Below are positions 26,817 to 35,523 of a stretch of 64,000 nucleotides of DNA, one piece after another. The notes under the pieces were generated by a model. That model saw only the letters and a list, made by a program, of their open reading frames with translations. It was not told the origin of the DNA and did not search any database. Numbering within the stretch: the first letter of the stretch is position 1; every line of letters starts with the position of its first letter. The stretch is from Streptomyces sp. NRRL S-337 (GTDB taxonomy: Bacteria; Actinomycetota; Actinomycetes; Streptomycetales; Streptomycetaceae). The stretch lies in assembly GCF_000720175.1 (NCBI RefSeq), contig NZ_JOIX01000018.1:62001-126000 (forward strand), in the 5' to 3' direction. The position numbers were made by a program, and so were the translations under genes.

Positions 26817-27625
26817 TGCGGCTCGACGTCGTCACGATCTTCCCCGAGTACCTCGAACCGCTGAACGTCTCCCTGGTCGGCAAGGCGCGCGCCCGGGGCC
26901 AGCTCGACGTGCGCATCCACGACCTGCGGCAGTGGACGCACGACAAGCACCACACCGTCGACGACACCCCCTACGGCGGCGGGCCCGGCATGGTCATGAA
27001 GCCGGAACCCTGGGGCGAGGCGCTGGACGCCGTCCTGGCCTCCGGCGAGGGCGAGCCGGTCATCGTCGTCCCCACCCCCAGCGGCGTGCCGTTCACCCAG
27101 CAGCTCGCCGTGGAACTCTCCACCAAGCCCTGGCTGGTCTTCACCCCCGCCCGCTACGAAGGCATCGACCGCCGCGTCATCGAGGAATACGGCGACCGGG
27201 TCGACGTCCGCGAGGTGTCCATCGGCGACTACGTCCTGGCCGGCGGGGAGGCCCCGGTCCTGGTCATGGTCGAGGCGGTGGCCCGGCTGCTGCCCGGCGT
27301 CCTCGGCAACGCCGCCTCCCACCAGGACGACTCCTTCGCCCCCGGTCCGATGGCCGACCTCCTGGAGGGGCCCGTCTACACCAAGCCTCCCGAGTGGCGC
27401 GACCGTACGATCCCCGAGGTGCTGCTCAGCGGCCACCACGGAAAGATCGCCCGCTGGCGCCGGGACCAGGCGTTCCGCCGCACCGTCCGCAACCGCCCGG
27501 ATCTGATCGAGCGCGCCGACCCCGCCGCGTTCGACAAACACGACCGCGCGATCCTCGCCGCCCTGGGCTGGGCGCCCGGGGAGGACGGCCGATTTGGGCG
27601 GACGACCGGGGCCGTGGAAGAATAG
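26816..27625 (+). CDS. trmD: tRNA (guanine-37-N1)-methyltransferase TrmD
   Basis: A 269-aa SPOUT enzyme methylating G37 of tRNAs to keep the reading frame. Knot motifs: [26 protein letters not shown] [10 protein letters not shown], and [12 protein letters not shown]. The ATG at 26816 overlaps the rimM stop by one base, so the genes are coupled. About 40 extra C-terminal residues compared with E. coli, usual in Actinobacteria. Confidence 0.97.
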   Translation: MRLDVVTIFPEYLEPLNVSLVGKARARGQLDVRIHDLRQWTHDKHHTVDDTPYGGGPGMVMKPEPWGEALDAVLASGEGEPVIVVPTPSGVPFTQQLAVELSTKPWLVFTPARYEGIDRRVIEEYGDRVDVREVSIGDYVLAGGEAPVLVMVEAVARLLPGVLGNAASHQDDSFAPGPMADLLEGPVYTKPPEWRDRTIPEVLLSGHHGKIARWRRDQAFRRTVRNRPDLIERADPAAFDKHDRAILAALGWAPGEDGRFGRTTGAVEE

Positions 27626-27759
27626 GCCGCTGTTGTGTGCGTCCGGCGCGCGCCCCTGCCACAGGGGGAACGACGCCCGCCCGACGGAACAGCATCCAAA
27701 AACTCCTTTATCGATATTCCGTTGATGACCTGTGGCATCAGCGAAGAAAGCAGTGGGTC
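27626..27759 (+). promoter_or_regulatory. AT-richer leader before rplS
   Basis: The last ~70 bases before rplS have markedly lower GC than the flanks and include a small hairpin TGATG / CATCA (27723-27727, 27736-27740) close to the start codon. No strong Shine-Dalgarno is seen. A ribosomal-protein leader element is possible; homology to the Firmicutes L19 leader is not claimed. Confidence 0.35.
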
Positions 27760-28107
27760 ATGCACCTTCTCGACACCGTCGACTCCGCGTCGCTGCGCAG
27801 CGACATCCCGGCCTTCCGCCCCGGTGACACGATCAACGTCCACGTCCGCGTCATCGAGGGCAACCGCTCCCGTGTGCAGCAGTTCAAGGGCGTCGTCATC
27901 CGCCGTCAGGGCTCGGGCGTCCGCGAGACCTTCACGGTCCGCAAGGTCAGCTTCTCCGTCGGCGTCGAGCGCACCTTCCCGGTGCACACCCCGATCGTCG
28001 AGAAGATCGAGGTCGTGACCCGCGGTGACGTCCGTCGCGCCAAGCTGTACTACCTCCGCGAGCTGCGCGGCAAGGCCGCCAAGATCAAGGAGAAGCGCGA
28101 GAGCTGA
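27760..28107 (+). CDS. rplS: 50S ribosomal protein L19
   Basis: A 115-aa L19 with the conserved core [25 protein letters not shown] and [20 protein letters not shown]. Normal length. It follows trmD by 134 bases, in the standard rpsP-rimM-trmD-rplS order. Confidence 0.98.
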   Translation: MHLLDTVDSASLRSDIPAFRPGDTINVHVRVIEGNRSRVQQFKGVVIRRQGSGVRETFTVRKVSFSVGVERTFPVHTPIVEKIEVVTRGDVRRAKLYYLRELRGKAAKIKEKRES

Positions 28108-28203
28108 GCCGCGCCGCCCCGGAGCGCGATTTTTTGCGCCCCGGCAACGCAAAGCCCTTCTCGCGCCGGGTGTCCGGATCCGGCCGGATAGGCTCAGGGC
28201 CCG

Positions 28204-28968
28204 ATGGACACCGACGCACATCTCACGGAGCGCGACCCCTCTCCCACCCCCGACGCGGGGCCGGAGCAGGGGTCGCGCTCCGCGCGTTTCACCGCCCGCC
28301 TCGCCGGGCTGCGCCACCGGCCGGTGACCCTGCTCGCGCTCTGCGTGGCCTTCGTCCTGCTGCTGAGCGCCTTCGTCGCGCAACCGTTCCTGATCCCCAG
28401 CTCGTCCATGGAGAACACCCTCCAGATCGGGGACCGGGTGCTGGTCAACAAGCTGGCGTACCGTTTCGGCAGCGCGCCCGCGCGGGGCGACGTGGTGGTG
28501 TTCGACGGCACCGGGTCGTTCGTTCACAGGGAGCAGGGGGAGAATCCCGTCACGGGTCTGCTGCGCGGCGCCGGAGCGGCGCTGGGCCTGGCCCGGCCCG
28601 CCGACACCGACTACGTCAAGCGCGTGATCGGCATCGGCGGCGACCATGTGACCTGCTGCGACAAACGGGGGCGGATCGAAGTGAACGGTGAGCCCGTCGA
28701 CGAGGGCTATCTCCACCCGGGGGACGCGCCGTCCTCGGTGGAGTTCGACATCGTGGTGCCGGAAGGGAAGCTCTGGGTCATGGGGGATCACCGCGCACGG
28801 TCCAGCGATTCCCGCGACCACCTCGGCGAACCGGGCGGCGGCACGGTCCCGGTCGACGAGGTCATCGGCCGGGCGGACCTGATCACCTGGCCGGTGAGCC
28901 GCTGGCGCACGATCGACACACCGGGTTCCTTCGCCCGGATACCGGCCCCGGCAGGCCCCCATGGGTAG
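28204..28968 (+). CDS. sipW: Type I signal peptidase SipW
   Basis: A 254-aa membrane serine protease that cleaves Sec and Tat signal peptides. One N-terminal transmembrane segment (about residues 41-62) precedes the catalytic serine block IPSSSMENTL; the general-base lysine lies in DYVKRVIGIGGD, and MGDHRARSSDSRDH is the C-terminal signature box. TAGGCT at 28189-28194, nine bases before the ATG, suggests a leaderless message. First of four tandem sip genes, named by position from Streptomyces lividans. Overlaps sipX by eight bases. Confidence 0.93.
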   Translation: MDTDAHLTERDPSPTPDAGPEQGSRSARFTARLAGLRHRPVTLLALCVAFVLLLSAFVAQPFLIPSSSMENTLQIGDRVLVNKLAYRFGSAPARGDVVVFDGTGSFVHREQGENPVTGLLRGAGAALGLARPADTDYVKRVIGIGGDHVTCCDKRGRIEVNGEPVDEGYLHPGDAPSSVEFDIVVPEGKLWVMGDHRARSSDSRDHLGEPGGGTVPVDEVIGRADLITWPVSRWRTIDTPGSFARIPAPAGPHG

Positions 28969-30070
28969 CCGCGGACGCCCCCGGCACGGGCGCCAAGGCG
29001 GCAACGAGACCAGGCGAGGGACGGGCCGCGCGTACGACGGGGGCAGCGGCGCGTACGGCGAGGGGGGCGGCGCGTACGGCGATGCCGCGGCGCCCGGGGA
29101 GGCCCGGGCGGGCGGAGCCGGCGGAGGTGCCACACCGCGGCGCCCGGCGACCGGCGGGCGGGCCGAACGGCGCCGCCAGGCCAAGCGGATCAAACGCCGC
29201 AGGCAGCGCTCCTACCTGAAGGAAATCCCCATCCTGGTGGGCGTGGCGCTGGCCATCGCCCTCGTACTGAAGACGTTCCTCGTCCAGGCCTTCGTCATCC
29301 CGTCCGGCTCCATGGAGCAGACGATCAGGATTGGCGACCGGGTGCTGGTCGACAAGCTCACCCCCTGGTTCGGCTCCAAGCCGGAACGCGGCGACGTGGT
29401 GGTCTTCAAGGACCCCGGAGGGTGGCTCAAGGGCGAGCAGCACCAGCCGACGGACGACGGGGGCGCCTTCCAGCCGGTCAAGGACGCCATGACCTTCATC
29501 GGGCTGCTGCCGTCGGCCGACGAGCAGGACCTGATCAAGCGGGTCGTGGCGGTCGGCGGAGACACCGTCAAATGCTGTGACAAGCAGGGCCGGGTGACGG
29601 TCAACGGCAGCCCGCTCACCGAGCCGTACATCCATCCGGGCAATCCGCCGTCCCAGATCAAGTTCACCGTCAGCGTCCCCACCGGGCGGATCTTTGTGAT
29701 GGGCGACCACCGTTCGGACTCCGCCGATTCGCGCTTCCACCTGGACGAGCCGTACCGTGGCACGGTCTCGGAGGGCAACGTCGTGGGCCGGGCAGTGGTG
29801 ATCGCCTGGCCGTTCAGCCACTGGCGGCGCCTCGAAGAGCCGGACACGTTCGGGACGGTGCGCGACGCGCCGGGCGCCAAGGCGTCCGCGGCGGGTGTGC
29901 CGCATAGGCTGTCACCCGAGAGTTTGACCGTACTCCCGACCCCTGCGGAACTCCCGCTCGTTATGGGAGTGGTGGGCCTGCACCGGTTGACGGGCGGGCG
30001 AGTGCGTGGAGTGAGGAGCAGACGTGGGGGACTTGGCGGTCGGCGCGCGGTCCGGAACCGGAGAGCCTGA
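28961..30070 (+). CDS. sipX: Type I signal peptidase SipX
   Basis: A 369-aa signal peptidase. An unusually long Gly/Arg/Ala-rich cytoplasmic N-terminus of about 85 residues (with GAYGEGGGAYGD repeats) precedes the membrane anchor (ILVGVALAIALVLKTFLV). Catalytic serine in IPSGSMEQTI, lysine in DLIKRVVAVGGD, and box MGDHRSDSADSRFH. The C-terminus after the protease domain is basic (RVRGVRSRRGGLGGRR) and overlaps the first 47 bases of sipY. The ATG overlaps the end of sipW, so expression is coupled. Confidence 0.93.
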   Translation: MGSRGRPRHGRQGGNETRRGTGRAYDGGSGAYGEGGGAYGDAAAPGEARAGGAGGGATPRRPATGGRAERRRQAKRIKRRRQRSYLKEIPILVGVALAIALVLKTFLVQAFVIPSGSMEQTIRIGDRVLVDKLTPWFGSKPERGDVVVFKDPGGWLKGEQHQPTDDGGAFQPVKDAMTFIGLLPSADEQDLIKRVVAVGGDTVKCCDKQGRVTVNGSPLTEPYIHPGNPPSQIKFTVSVPTGRIFVMGDHRSDSADSRFHLDEPYRGTVSEGNVVGRAVVIAWPFSHWRRLEEPDTFGTVRDAPGAKASAAGVPHRLSPESLTVLPTPAELPLVMGVVGLHRLTGGRVRGVRSRRGGLGGRRAVRNRRA

Positions 30071-31106
30071 AGAGCCGGCAGGACGCGGTGAGACCCCGCA
30101 GCCGGCGGCGAGTTCCGTGCCCCAGTCACCAGCACAGTCACGAGCGGAGTCGGAGCCGTCCCGGCCACAGTCACCGGCCGCGGCACGCACGCGGTCCCAG
30201 GGCCCGGTGGCCCTGGACAAACCGGACGGTGCCGGCAGACCCGGTCCGGCCGGCGGCTCCGGTGCGACGGACGGTTCAGCGGGTGAGGAGACCGGCGGCA
30301 GCATGAAGAAGGGCAAGAAGCCGCGCGCCTTCTGGAAAGAGCTGCCGATTCTGATCGGGATCGCCCTGCTCCTCGCGCTGCTGATCAAGACTTTCCTGGT
30401 CCAGGCGTTCTCCATCCCGTCCGACTCGATGCAGGACACCCTGCAGCGCGGGGACCGGGTGCTGGTCGACAAGCTGACCCCGTGGTTCGGCGCGAAGCCG
30501 CAGCGCGGTGAGGTCGTCGTCTTCCACGACCCGGGCGGCTGGCTGAACGAAACGCCGACCCCCGAGCCCAACCCCGTGCAGAAGGTCCTCAGCTTCATCG
30601 GCCTGATGCCCTCGGCCGAGGAGAAGGACCTGATCAAGCGGGTCATCGCGGTCGGCGGCGACACCGTCGAGTGCCACGGCAGCGGCCCGGTCAAGGTCAA
30701 CGGCAAGGCGCTGAAGGAAAGCTCGTACGTCTTCCCCGGCGCCACCCCGTGCGGTGACCGCGCGTTCGGCCCGATCCACGTGCCCAAGGGCCGTATCTGG
30801 GTGATGGGCGACCACCGCGACGACTCCCTCGACTCCCGCTACCACCAGAACCTCAAGGGGCGCGGCACGGTCTCGGAGGACGAGGTCGTCGGCCGGGCCT
30901 TCACCATCGCCTGGCCGGTCAACCGGTGGGCGACCCTGCCGGTCCCGGACACCTTCGACCAGCCGGGCATCGACAAGGCCATGGCGGCGGCTCCGGCGGC
31001 CCTCGGGCTGGCCGGTGCGGTACCGCTGGTGCTGTGGCGGCGGCGGAGGCAGGCTGCGGCCGTGGATCCGGGCACCGCGCGTGGCCCGGAGGGCGAACGA
31101 GAGTAG
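30024..31106 (+). CDS. sipY: Type I signal peptidase SipY
   Basis: A 360-aa signal peptidase with a long Pro/Ser/Gln/Ala-rich N-terminal tail (~95 residues), a membrane anchor (LPILIGIALLLALLIKTFLV), the serine block IPSDSMQDTL and the lysine block DLIKRVIAVGGDTVEC. The MGDHRDDSLDSRYH box follows, and a C-terminal hydrophobic segment (ALGLAGAVPLVLW) ends in RRRR, giving two membrane passes. The GTG at 30024 has GAGGAG upstream inside the sipX end. SipY is the main signal peptidase reported for S. lividans. Confidence 0.93.
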   Translation: MGDLAVGARSGTGEPEEPAGRGETPQPAASSVPQSPAQSRAESEPSRPQSPAAARTRSQGPVALDKPDGAGRPGPAGGSGATDGSAGEETGGSMKKGKKPRAFWKELPILIGIALLLALLIKTFLVQAFSIPSDSMQDTLQRGDRVLVDKLTPWFGAKPQRGEVVVFHDPGGWLNETPTPEPNPVQKVLSFIGLMPSAEEKDLIKRVIAVGGDTVECHGSGPVKVNGKALKESSYVFPGATPCGDRAFGPIHVPKGRIWVMGDHRDDSLDSRYHQNLKGRGTVSEDEVVGRAFTIAWPVNRWATLPVPDTFDQPGIDKAMAAAPAALGLAGAVPLVLWRRRRQAAAVDPGTARGPEGERE

Positions 31107-31152
31107 AGCGAGAGGTGTGGCCGGATGGTGCCCGTGGGTGCCGTCCGGTGGT

Positions 31153-31186
31153 GACTGCCCGGGCGATGCCCGGGCAGTCGGCGTTT
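31153..31186 (+). terminator. Terminator after sipY
   Basis: 12-bp GC-rich perfect stem with GAT loop followed by a short T run. Confidence 0.85.
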
Positions 31187-31337
31187 CGGGGGTCCTCGTG
31201 GGGGCTTCCATAGGCTTCTCGTGCGGCGTTTTGCGGCGGCTGGTGGAGGCTTCTCCTGGGACGGGGCCCTTCGGGGTGGTTGGCTTGGTGGGGGCGGGGG
31301 CGTCCGCGGACCGGGACCGCGGGCCCGGCCCCAGGTG

Positions 31338-31367
31338 CTGACCGCACGACGTAACCCCAGGTAAGGT
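31338..31367 (+). promoter_or_regulatory. Candidate sipZ promoter
   Basis: CTGACC, 18-bp spacer, TAAGGT; about 45-50 bases of leader to the sipZ ATG with GGGAG as ribosome-binding site. Confidence 0.5.
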
Positions 31368-31418
31368 GCCGTCCCGGATCTTCGACGCGGGCCGGGCCTG
31401 CGGGGTGGGAGCGCTGGG

Positions 31419-32147
31419 ATGAGCAGCAGTACGGAACACAGGACCGACGGCCGCAGCCGGACGGCGGGCAGTGTGCTGTCCGGTCTCGCGGTGGCCGCCG
31501 GCTGTGTGCTGTTCCTCGGCGGCTTCGTATGGGCGGCCCTGATCTACCGCCCCTATACGGTGCCGACCGATTCGATGTCACCGACGATCGCGGCCGGGGC
31601 CCGGGTCATCGCCGAGAAGGTGAACGGCTCCGAGATACGCCGCGGCGACATCGTCGTCTTCAAGGACTCCGCCTGGGGCGACCTGCCGATGGTCAAGCGC
31701 GTCGTCGGCGTCGGCGGCGATCGGGTCGCCTGCTGCACCAAGCAGGGCCGGCTGACCGTCAACGGCATTCCCATCGAGGAACCGTATCTGCAGGGCAGCG
31801 GCCCCGCCTCGCCCGTCGGCTTCAAGGCCAAGGTGCCCACCGGCCAGCTCTTCCTGCTCGGCGACCACCGCAGCGACTCCCTCGACTCCCGCGTCCACCT
31901 CACCGACGGCGACCACGGCTCGGTGCCGCGCGGCGCCGTCGCCGCCCGGGTCGACGCCCGCGCCTGGCCGCTCGGCAGCGTCGGCGTGATGCAGCGCCCG
32001 GCCGCCTTCTCGGTCCTCCCCGGCGGCACCTCCCAGCCGGGCCCCATCCAGCCCATCACGCTGGTCGTGGTGGCCGGCGCGGTCCTCATCCTCGGCGGCG
32101 CGGCCTACGGTCCGATCGCCCGGCGCAAGGGGCGCAAACGTGCCTGA
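31419..32147 (+). CDS. sipZ: Type I signal peptidase SipZ
   Basis: A 242-aa signal peptidase, the shortest of the four by N-terminal tail. N-terminal anchor (LSGLAVAAGCVLFLGGFVWAAL), catalytic serine in VPTDSMSPTI, lysine in MVKRVVGVGGD, and box LGDHRSDSLDSRVH with leucine replacing the usual methionine. A C-terminal membrane segment (ITLVVVAGAVLILGG) and basic end RRKGRKRA follow. Own promoter and terminator upstream separate it from sipWXY; it overlaps the NUDIX gene by eight bases. Confidence 0.93.
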   Translation: MSSSTEHRTDGRSRTAGSVLSGLAVAAGCVLFLGGFVWAALIYRPYTVPTDSMSPTIAAGARVIAEKVNGSEIRRGDIVVFKDSAWGDLPMVKRVVGVGGDRVACCTKQGRLTVNGIPIEEPYLQGSGPASPVGFKAKVPTGQLFLLGDHRSDSLDSRVHLTDGDHGSVPRGAVAARVDARAWPLGSVGVMQRPAAFSVLPGGTSQPGPIQPITLVVVAGAVLILGGAAYGPIARRKGRKRA

Positions 32148-32676
32148 GCGGCTGAACCGGGAAGAAGCGCTGAGGACACAGGACGAGCCGGCCGTCGCCG
32201 TTCGCCAGGTCTCCCGCGTCGTCCTCCTCGACCCCGACGACCGGATCCTGCTCCTCCACGGCTTCGAACCGGACGACCCGACCGACACCTGGTGGTTCAC
32301 CCCTGGTGGCGGCCTGGAAGGCCACGAGACCCACGAGGAGGCCGCCCGCCGGGAACTCGCCGAGGAGACCGGCATCACCGACATCGTCCTCGGCCCCGTC
32401 CTGTGGAAGCGGCGCTGCGCCTTCCCCTTCGACGGTCGACGCTGGGAACAGGACGAGTGGTACTACCTGGCGAGAACGGACCGGACTGCCACCCATACGG
32501 GAGGGCAGACGGCCCTGGAACGACGCAGCGTCTCGGGACTGAAGTGGTGGACTTCGGCGGAACTGTCCGCCTCGCATGAGACGGTGTACCCGACCAGACT
32601 CGCCGAGCTGCTGCGCACACTGCTCGACGAAGGGCCCCCGAGTGCGCCGGTGCTCCTGGAGACCGAGCGGGCCTGA
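32140..32676 (+). CDS. NUDIX hydrolase
   Basis: A 178-aa NUDIX-fold enzyme. The 23-residue NUDIX box is complete, running from the glycine of GGLEGHE through REL to AEETGI (around residues 56-80), so it can bind Mg2+ and split a nucleoside-diphosphate-linked substrate of unknown identity. The GTG at 32140 overlaps the sipZ stop by eight bases, making a sipZ-nudix operon conserved in Streptomyces as I recall. Confidence 0.92.
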   Translation: MPERLNREEALRTQDEPAVAVRQVSRVVLLDPDDRILLLHGFEPDDPTDTWWFTPGGGLEGHETHEEAARRELAEETGITDIVLGPVLWKRRCAFPFDGRRWEQDEWYYLARTDRTATHTGGQTALERRSVSGLKWWTSAELSASHETVYPTRLAELLRTLLDEGPPSAPVLLETERA

Positions 32677-32714
32677 CGCACAATAGGGGGACGCACGGCT
32701 GAAGGGGATCTGCC

Positions 32715-33023
32715 ATGAGCGCCGAGGACCTCGAAAAGTACGAGACCGAGATGGAGCTGAAGCTCTACCGGGAGTACCGCGACGTCGTCGGGCTGTTCAA
32801 ATATGTGATCGAGACCGAGCGTCGCTTCTACCTCACCAATGACTACGAGATGCAGGTGCACTCCGTCCAGGGCGAGGTCTTCTTCGAAGTCTCGATGGCG
32901 GACGCCTGGGTCTGGGACATGTACCGGCCGGCTCGATTCGTCAAGCAGGTACGCGTCCTCACATTCAAGGACGTGAACATCGAAGAGCTCAACAAGAGCG
33001 ACCTGGAGCTTCCGGGCAGCTGA
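32715..33023 (+). CDS. Conserved actinobacterial protein of the DUF2469 family
   Basis: A 102-aa protein, highly conserved in Actinobacteria at this locus. Features: MSAEDLEKYETEMELKLYREYRDV at the start, FKYVIETERRFYLTN, and aromatic-rich SMADAWVWDMYRPARFVKQVRV. No enzymatic motif. AAGGGGATC gives a good ribosome-binding site before the ATG at 32715. Function unknown. Confidence 0.93.
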   Translation: MSAEDLEKYETEMELKLYREYRDVVGLFKYVIETERRFYLTNDYEMQVHSVQGEVFFEVSMADAWVWDMYRPARFVKQVRVLTFKDVNIEELNKSDLELPGS

Positions 33024-33122
33024 TCGGCGCGCTCGACGCAGGTGACGCCCGGCGCTCCGGGCGCGGCAGCGGGGAGCGCGGGTGGAGGAGCGCTGGCGTC
33101 TTCACCCGACCGGGTGAGCGAG

Positions 33123-33149
33123 TTGTCCACAACCAGCCGGTTATCCACC
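33123..33149. promoter_or_regulatory. Pair of DnaA-box-like sites upstream of yraN
   Basis: TTGTCCACA (33123-33131) is an exact Streptomyces-type DnaA box and TTATCCACC (33141-33149) matches the E. coli box in 8 of 9 positions. Same orientation, 18 bp start to start, in the non-coding gap before yraN. Chance occurrence of a single box is plausible; the pairing is less so. Confidence 0.5.
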
Positions 33150-33203
33150 AAGATCCAACAGGTCTCGGCGGGGGCGTCACAGTCGGTGCCGGAGGTGGTA
33201 CCG

Positions 33204-33848
33204 ATGAACGCCACACACGCCCGGCACCCGGCCGGACCCGACACCCAGCCCCCGCCCACGACCCGCCCGAGCCACACGCCACGCACGACCCCCGCGACAC
33301 CGGGGACACTCCCGGTATCCGCGAAACCCAGCACGACAGCCGCGCAACCCAAGACGGCACCCGCGAAACCCAGGACGGCACCCCCGAAACCCAAGGCGGC
33401 CGCACCGCCGACCCGGCCCGGGACCACGCGAAGGCGGCGTCCCCCGGCAACGACCGCACCCCCCGCACCGACCACGCCTCCACACACCGACGTCCGGCGA
33501 CGCGCCCTCGGCCGCTACGGCGAAGACCTGGCCGCCCGATACCTCATCGACGCCGGCATGCGCATCCTGGCCCGCAACTGGCGCTGCCGGGAAGGCGAGA
33601 TCGACCTCGTCGCCGCCGACGGCGACGCCCTGGTGATCTGCGAGGTCAAGACCCGCCGCGCCGGCCGGTACGAACACCCCATGGCCGCCGTCCGCCCCGA
33701 GAAGACCGCCCGGCTCCGCACACTGGCGGAACGCTGGATGGCACGCCACGGCGGCCCACCGCCCGGCGGCGTCCGGATCGACGTCGTCGGAGTCGTCCTG
33801 CCCACCCGCGGCGCCCCGTCCGTCGAGCATGTGCGAGGGGTGGCCTGA
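33204..33848 (+). CDS. YraN-family (UPF0102) putative nuclease-fold protein with repeat-rich N-terminus
   Basis: A 214-aa protein. The C-terminal ~120 residues are the YraN endonuclease-like fold: [47 protein letters not shown], with the Glu-Asp-(E/V)xK catalytic pattern of restriction-endonuclease-like folds. The first ~95 residues are Pro/Thr/Lys/Ala-rich and contain four 7-aa repeats ([28 protein letters not shown]). The ATG at 33204 is chosen because GGAGG precedes it. Its stop abuts the ComM-like gene; yraN-comM-dprA is a common actinobacterial order. Confidence 0.88.
   Translation: MNATHARHPAGPDTQPPPTTRPSHTPRTTPATPGTLPVSAKPSTTAAQPKTAPAKPRTAPPKPKAAAPPTRPGTTRRRRPPATTAPPAPTTPPHTDVRRRALGRYGEDLAARYLIDAGMRILARNWRCREGEIDLVAADGDALVICEVKTRRAGRYEHPMAAVRPEKTARLRTLAERWMARHGGPPPGGVRIDVVGVVLPTRGAPSVEHVRGVA
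33319..33402. repeat. 21-bp tandem repeat inside yraN
   Basis: Four adjacent 21-bp units of the form CCGCGAAACCCAGGACGGCAC (one base longer than the shared core), the second and third closest. In-frame, so each adds seven residues to the disordered tail. Confidence 0.85.
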
Positions 33849-35516
33849 ATGGGATTCGCCCGCACGTGCTCGGTCGCCCTGGTCGGCGTCGAAGGCGTCG
33901 TCGTCGAGGTCCAGGCCGACCTCGAACCCGGCGTCGCCGCCTTCACCCTCGTCGGACTCCCCGACAAGAGCCTCATCGAATCCCGGGACCGGGTGCGCGC
34001 CGCCGTGGTGAACTCCGGCGCCGAATGGCCACAGAAGAAGCTCACCGTCGGCCTCAGCCCGGCCTCCGTCCCCAAGGGCGGCAGCGGGTTCGACCTGGCC
34101 GTCGCCTGTGCCGTCCTGGGCGCCGCCGAGCGCCTCGACCCCCGCGAACTCACCGACCTCATGATGATCGGCGAACTGGGCCTGGACGGCCGGGTCCGGC
34201 CGGTGCGCGGCGTACTCCCGGCCGTACTGGCCGCCGCCGACGCCGGATACCGCCAGGTCGTCGTCCCCGAACGGACCGTCGCCGAGGCCTCCCTCGTCCC
34301 CGGCATCTCCGTCCTCGGCGTCCGCAGCCTGCGCCAGCTCATCGCTGTCCTCGCCGACGAACCGGTACCCGAAGAGGAAGACGCCCCGCAGGAGGGCCGC
34401 CCCGACCCGCTGCTGGCCGGCCTGGTCGTCCCCGGCACCGGCGCCGGCCTGCCGCGCGGCGACCACGTCCCCGACCTCGCCGACGTCGCAGGTCAGCACA
34501 CCGCCCGTCGCGCCCTTGAGGTGGCCGCCGCAGGACGGCACCACATCTTCTTCAAGGGCCCGCCCGGCGCCGGCAAAACCATGCTCGCCGAACGCCTCCC
34601 CGGCCTGCTGCCACCCCTCACTCCCAAGGAGTCGCTGGAGGTCACCGCCGTCCACTCCGTGGCCGGCACCCTCCCGCCAGGACAGCCACTGGTCGACCGG
34701 CCGCCCTACTGCGCCCCGCACCACTCCGCGACCATGGCCTCCCTCGTCGGCGGCGGCACCGGACTGCCCCGCCCCGGCGCGGTATCCCTCGCCCACCACG
34801 GAGTCCTCTTCGTGGACGAGGCCGCCGAATGCAACCCCAGCGTCCTCGACGCACTGCGCCAGCCCCTGGAGTCAGGCCATGTCGTCGTCGCCCGGGCCGC
34901 CGGCATGATCCGCATGCCCGCCCGCTTCCTCCTGGCCCTCGCCGCCAACCCCTGCCCTTGTGGACGGCACGGCACCCTCAGTGGCGGCTGCGAATGCCGC
35001 CCCTCCTCCATCCGCCGCTACCGCGCCCGCCTCTCCGGCCCCCTGATGGACCGGGTCGACCTGCGCATCGCCGTGGAACCGGTCGCCCGCTCCGAGCTCA
35101 TCGCACTGAGCCGGGGCGCCGAATCGAGCGCGACCGTGGCCGACCGCGTACGGGCCGCCCGCGAACGCGCAGCGGCCCGCCTCACCGGCACCCCCTGGCA
35201 CACCAACAGCGAGGTGCCCGGCCATGAGCTCCGCACCCGCTGGCAGGCCGACCCCGGCGCCCTCGCCCAAGCGGAACGCGACCTCGAATGCGGCCTCCTC
35301 ACCGCCCGCGGACTCGACCGCGTCCTCCGCGTCGCCTGGACCGCCGCCGACCTGGCCGGCCGCGACCGCCCCACCAGCGAAGACGTCAACTGGGCCCTGG
35401 AACTCCGCACCGGCGTACGACGCGGCGCCCTGACCACGGTGAGCAGCGGTACCTCCGACAGGACCGCCCACGAAACCGCAACCACCCACCCACCAGGCCC
35501 CCAGAACCAGGACTGA
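33849..35516 (+). CDS. comM: ComM-like Mg-chelatase-related AAA+ ATPase (YifB family)
   Basis: A 555-aa protein. N-terminal Lon-like S16 fold (ALVGVEGVVVEVQADLEPG, GLPDKSLIESRDRVRAA), then an AAA+ ATPase with Walker A GPPGAGKT near residue 236 and Walker B GVLFVDEAAE, and a zinc-binding loop PCPCGRHGTLSGGCEC. In Gram-negatives ComM is a hexameric helicase assisting branch migration of transformation DNA; its task in Streptomyces is unknown. Begins directly after the yraN stop, seven bases before dprA, so the three form an operon. Confidence 0.94.
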   Translation: MGFARTCSVALVGVEGVVVEVQADLEPGVAAFTLVGLPDKSLIESRDRVRAAVVNSGAEWPQKKLTVGLSPASVPKGGSGFDLAVACAVLGAAERLDPRELTDLMMIGELGLDGRVRPVRGVLPAVLAAADAGYRQVVVPERTVAEASLVPGISVLGVRSLRQLIAVLADEPVPEEEDAPQEGRPDPLLAGLVVPGTGAGLPRGDHVPDLADVAGQHTARRALEVAAAGRHHIFFKGPPGAGKTMLAERLPGLLPPLTPKESLEVTAVHSVAGTLPPGQPLVDRPPYCAPHHSATMASLVGGGTGLPRPGAVSLAHHGVLFVDEAAECNPSVLDALRQPLESGHVVVARAAGMIRMPARFLLALAANPCPCGRHGTLSGGCECRPSSIRRYRARLSGPLMDRVDLRIAVEPVARSELIALSRGAESSATVADRVRAARERAAARLTGTPWHTNSEVPGHELRTRWQADPGALAQAERDLECGLLTARGLDRVLRVAWTAADLAGRDRPTSEDVNWALELRTGVRRGALTTVSSGTSDRTAHETATTHPPGPQNQD

Positions 35517-35523
35517 CGGACCC

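Larger units (their letters stand above)
31107..31418 (+). other. Gap between sipY and sipZ with terminator and new promoter
   Basis: 312 bases. A 12-bp perfect stem GACTGCCCGGGC / GCCCGGGCAGTC (31153-31164, 31168-31179) with a 3-nt loop and following GTTT ends the sipWXY operon. Further down, CTGACC (31338-31343), an 18-bp spacer and TAAGGT (31362-31367) form a likely promoter for sipZ. Confidence 0.75.
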
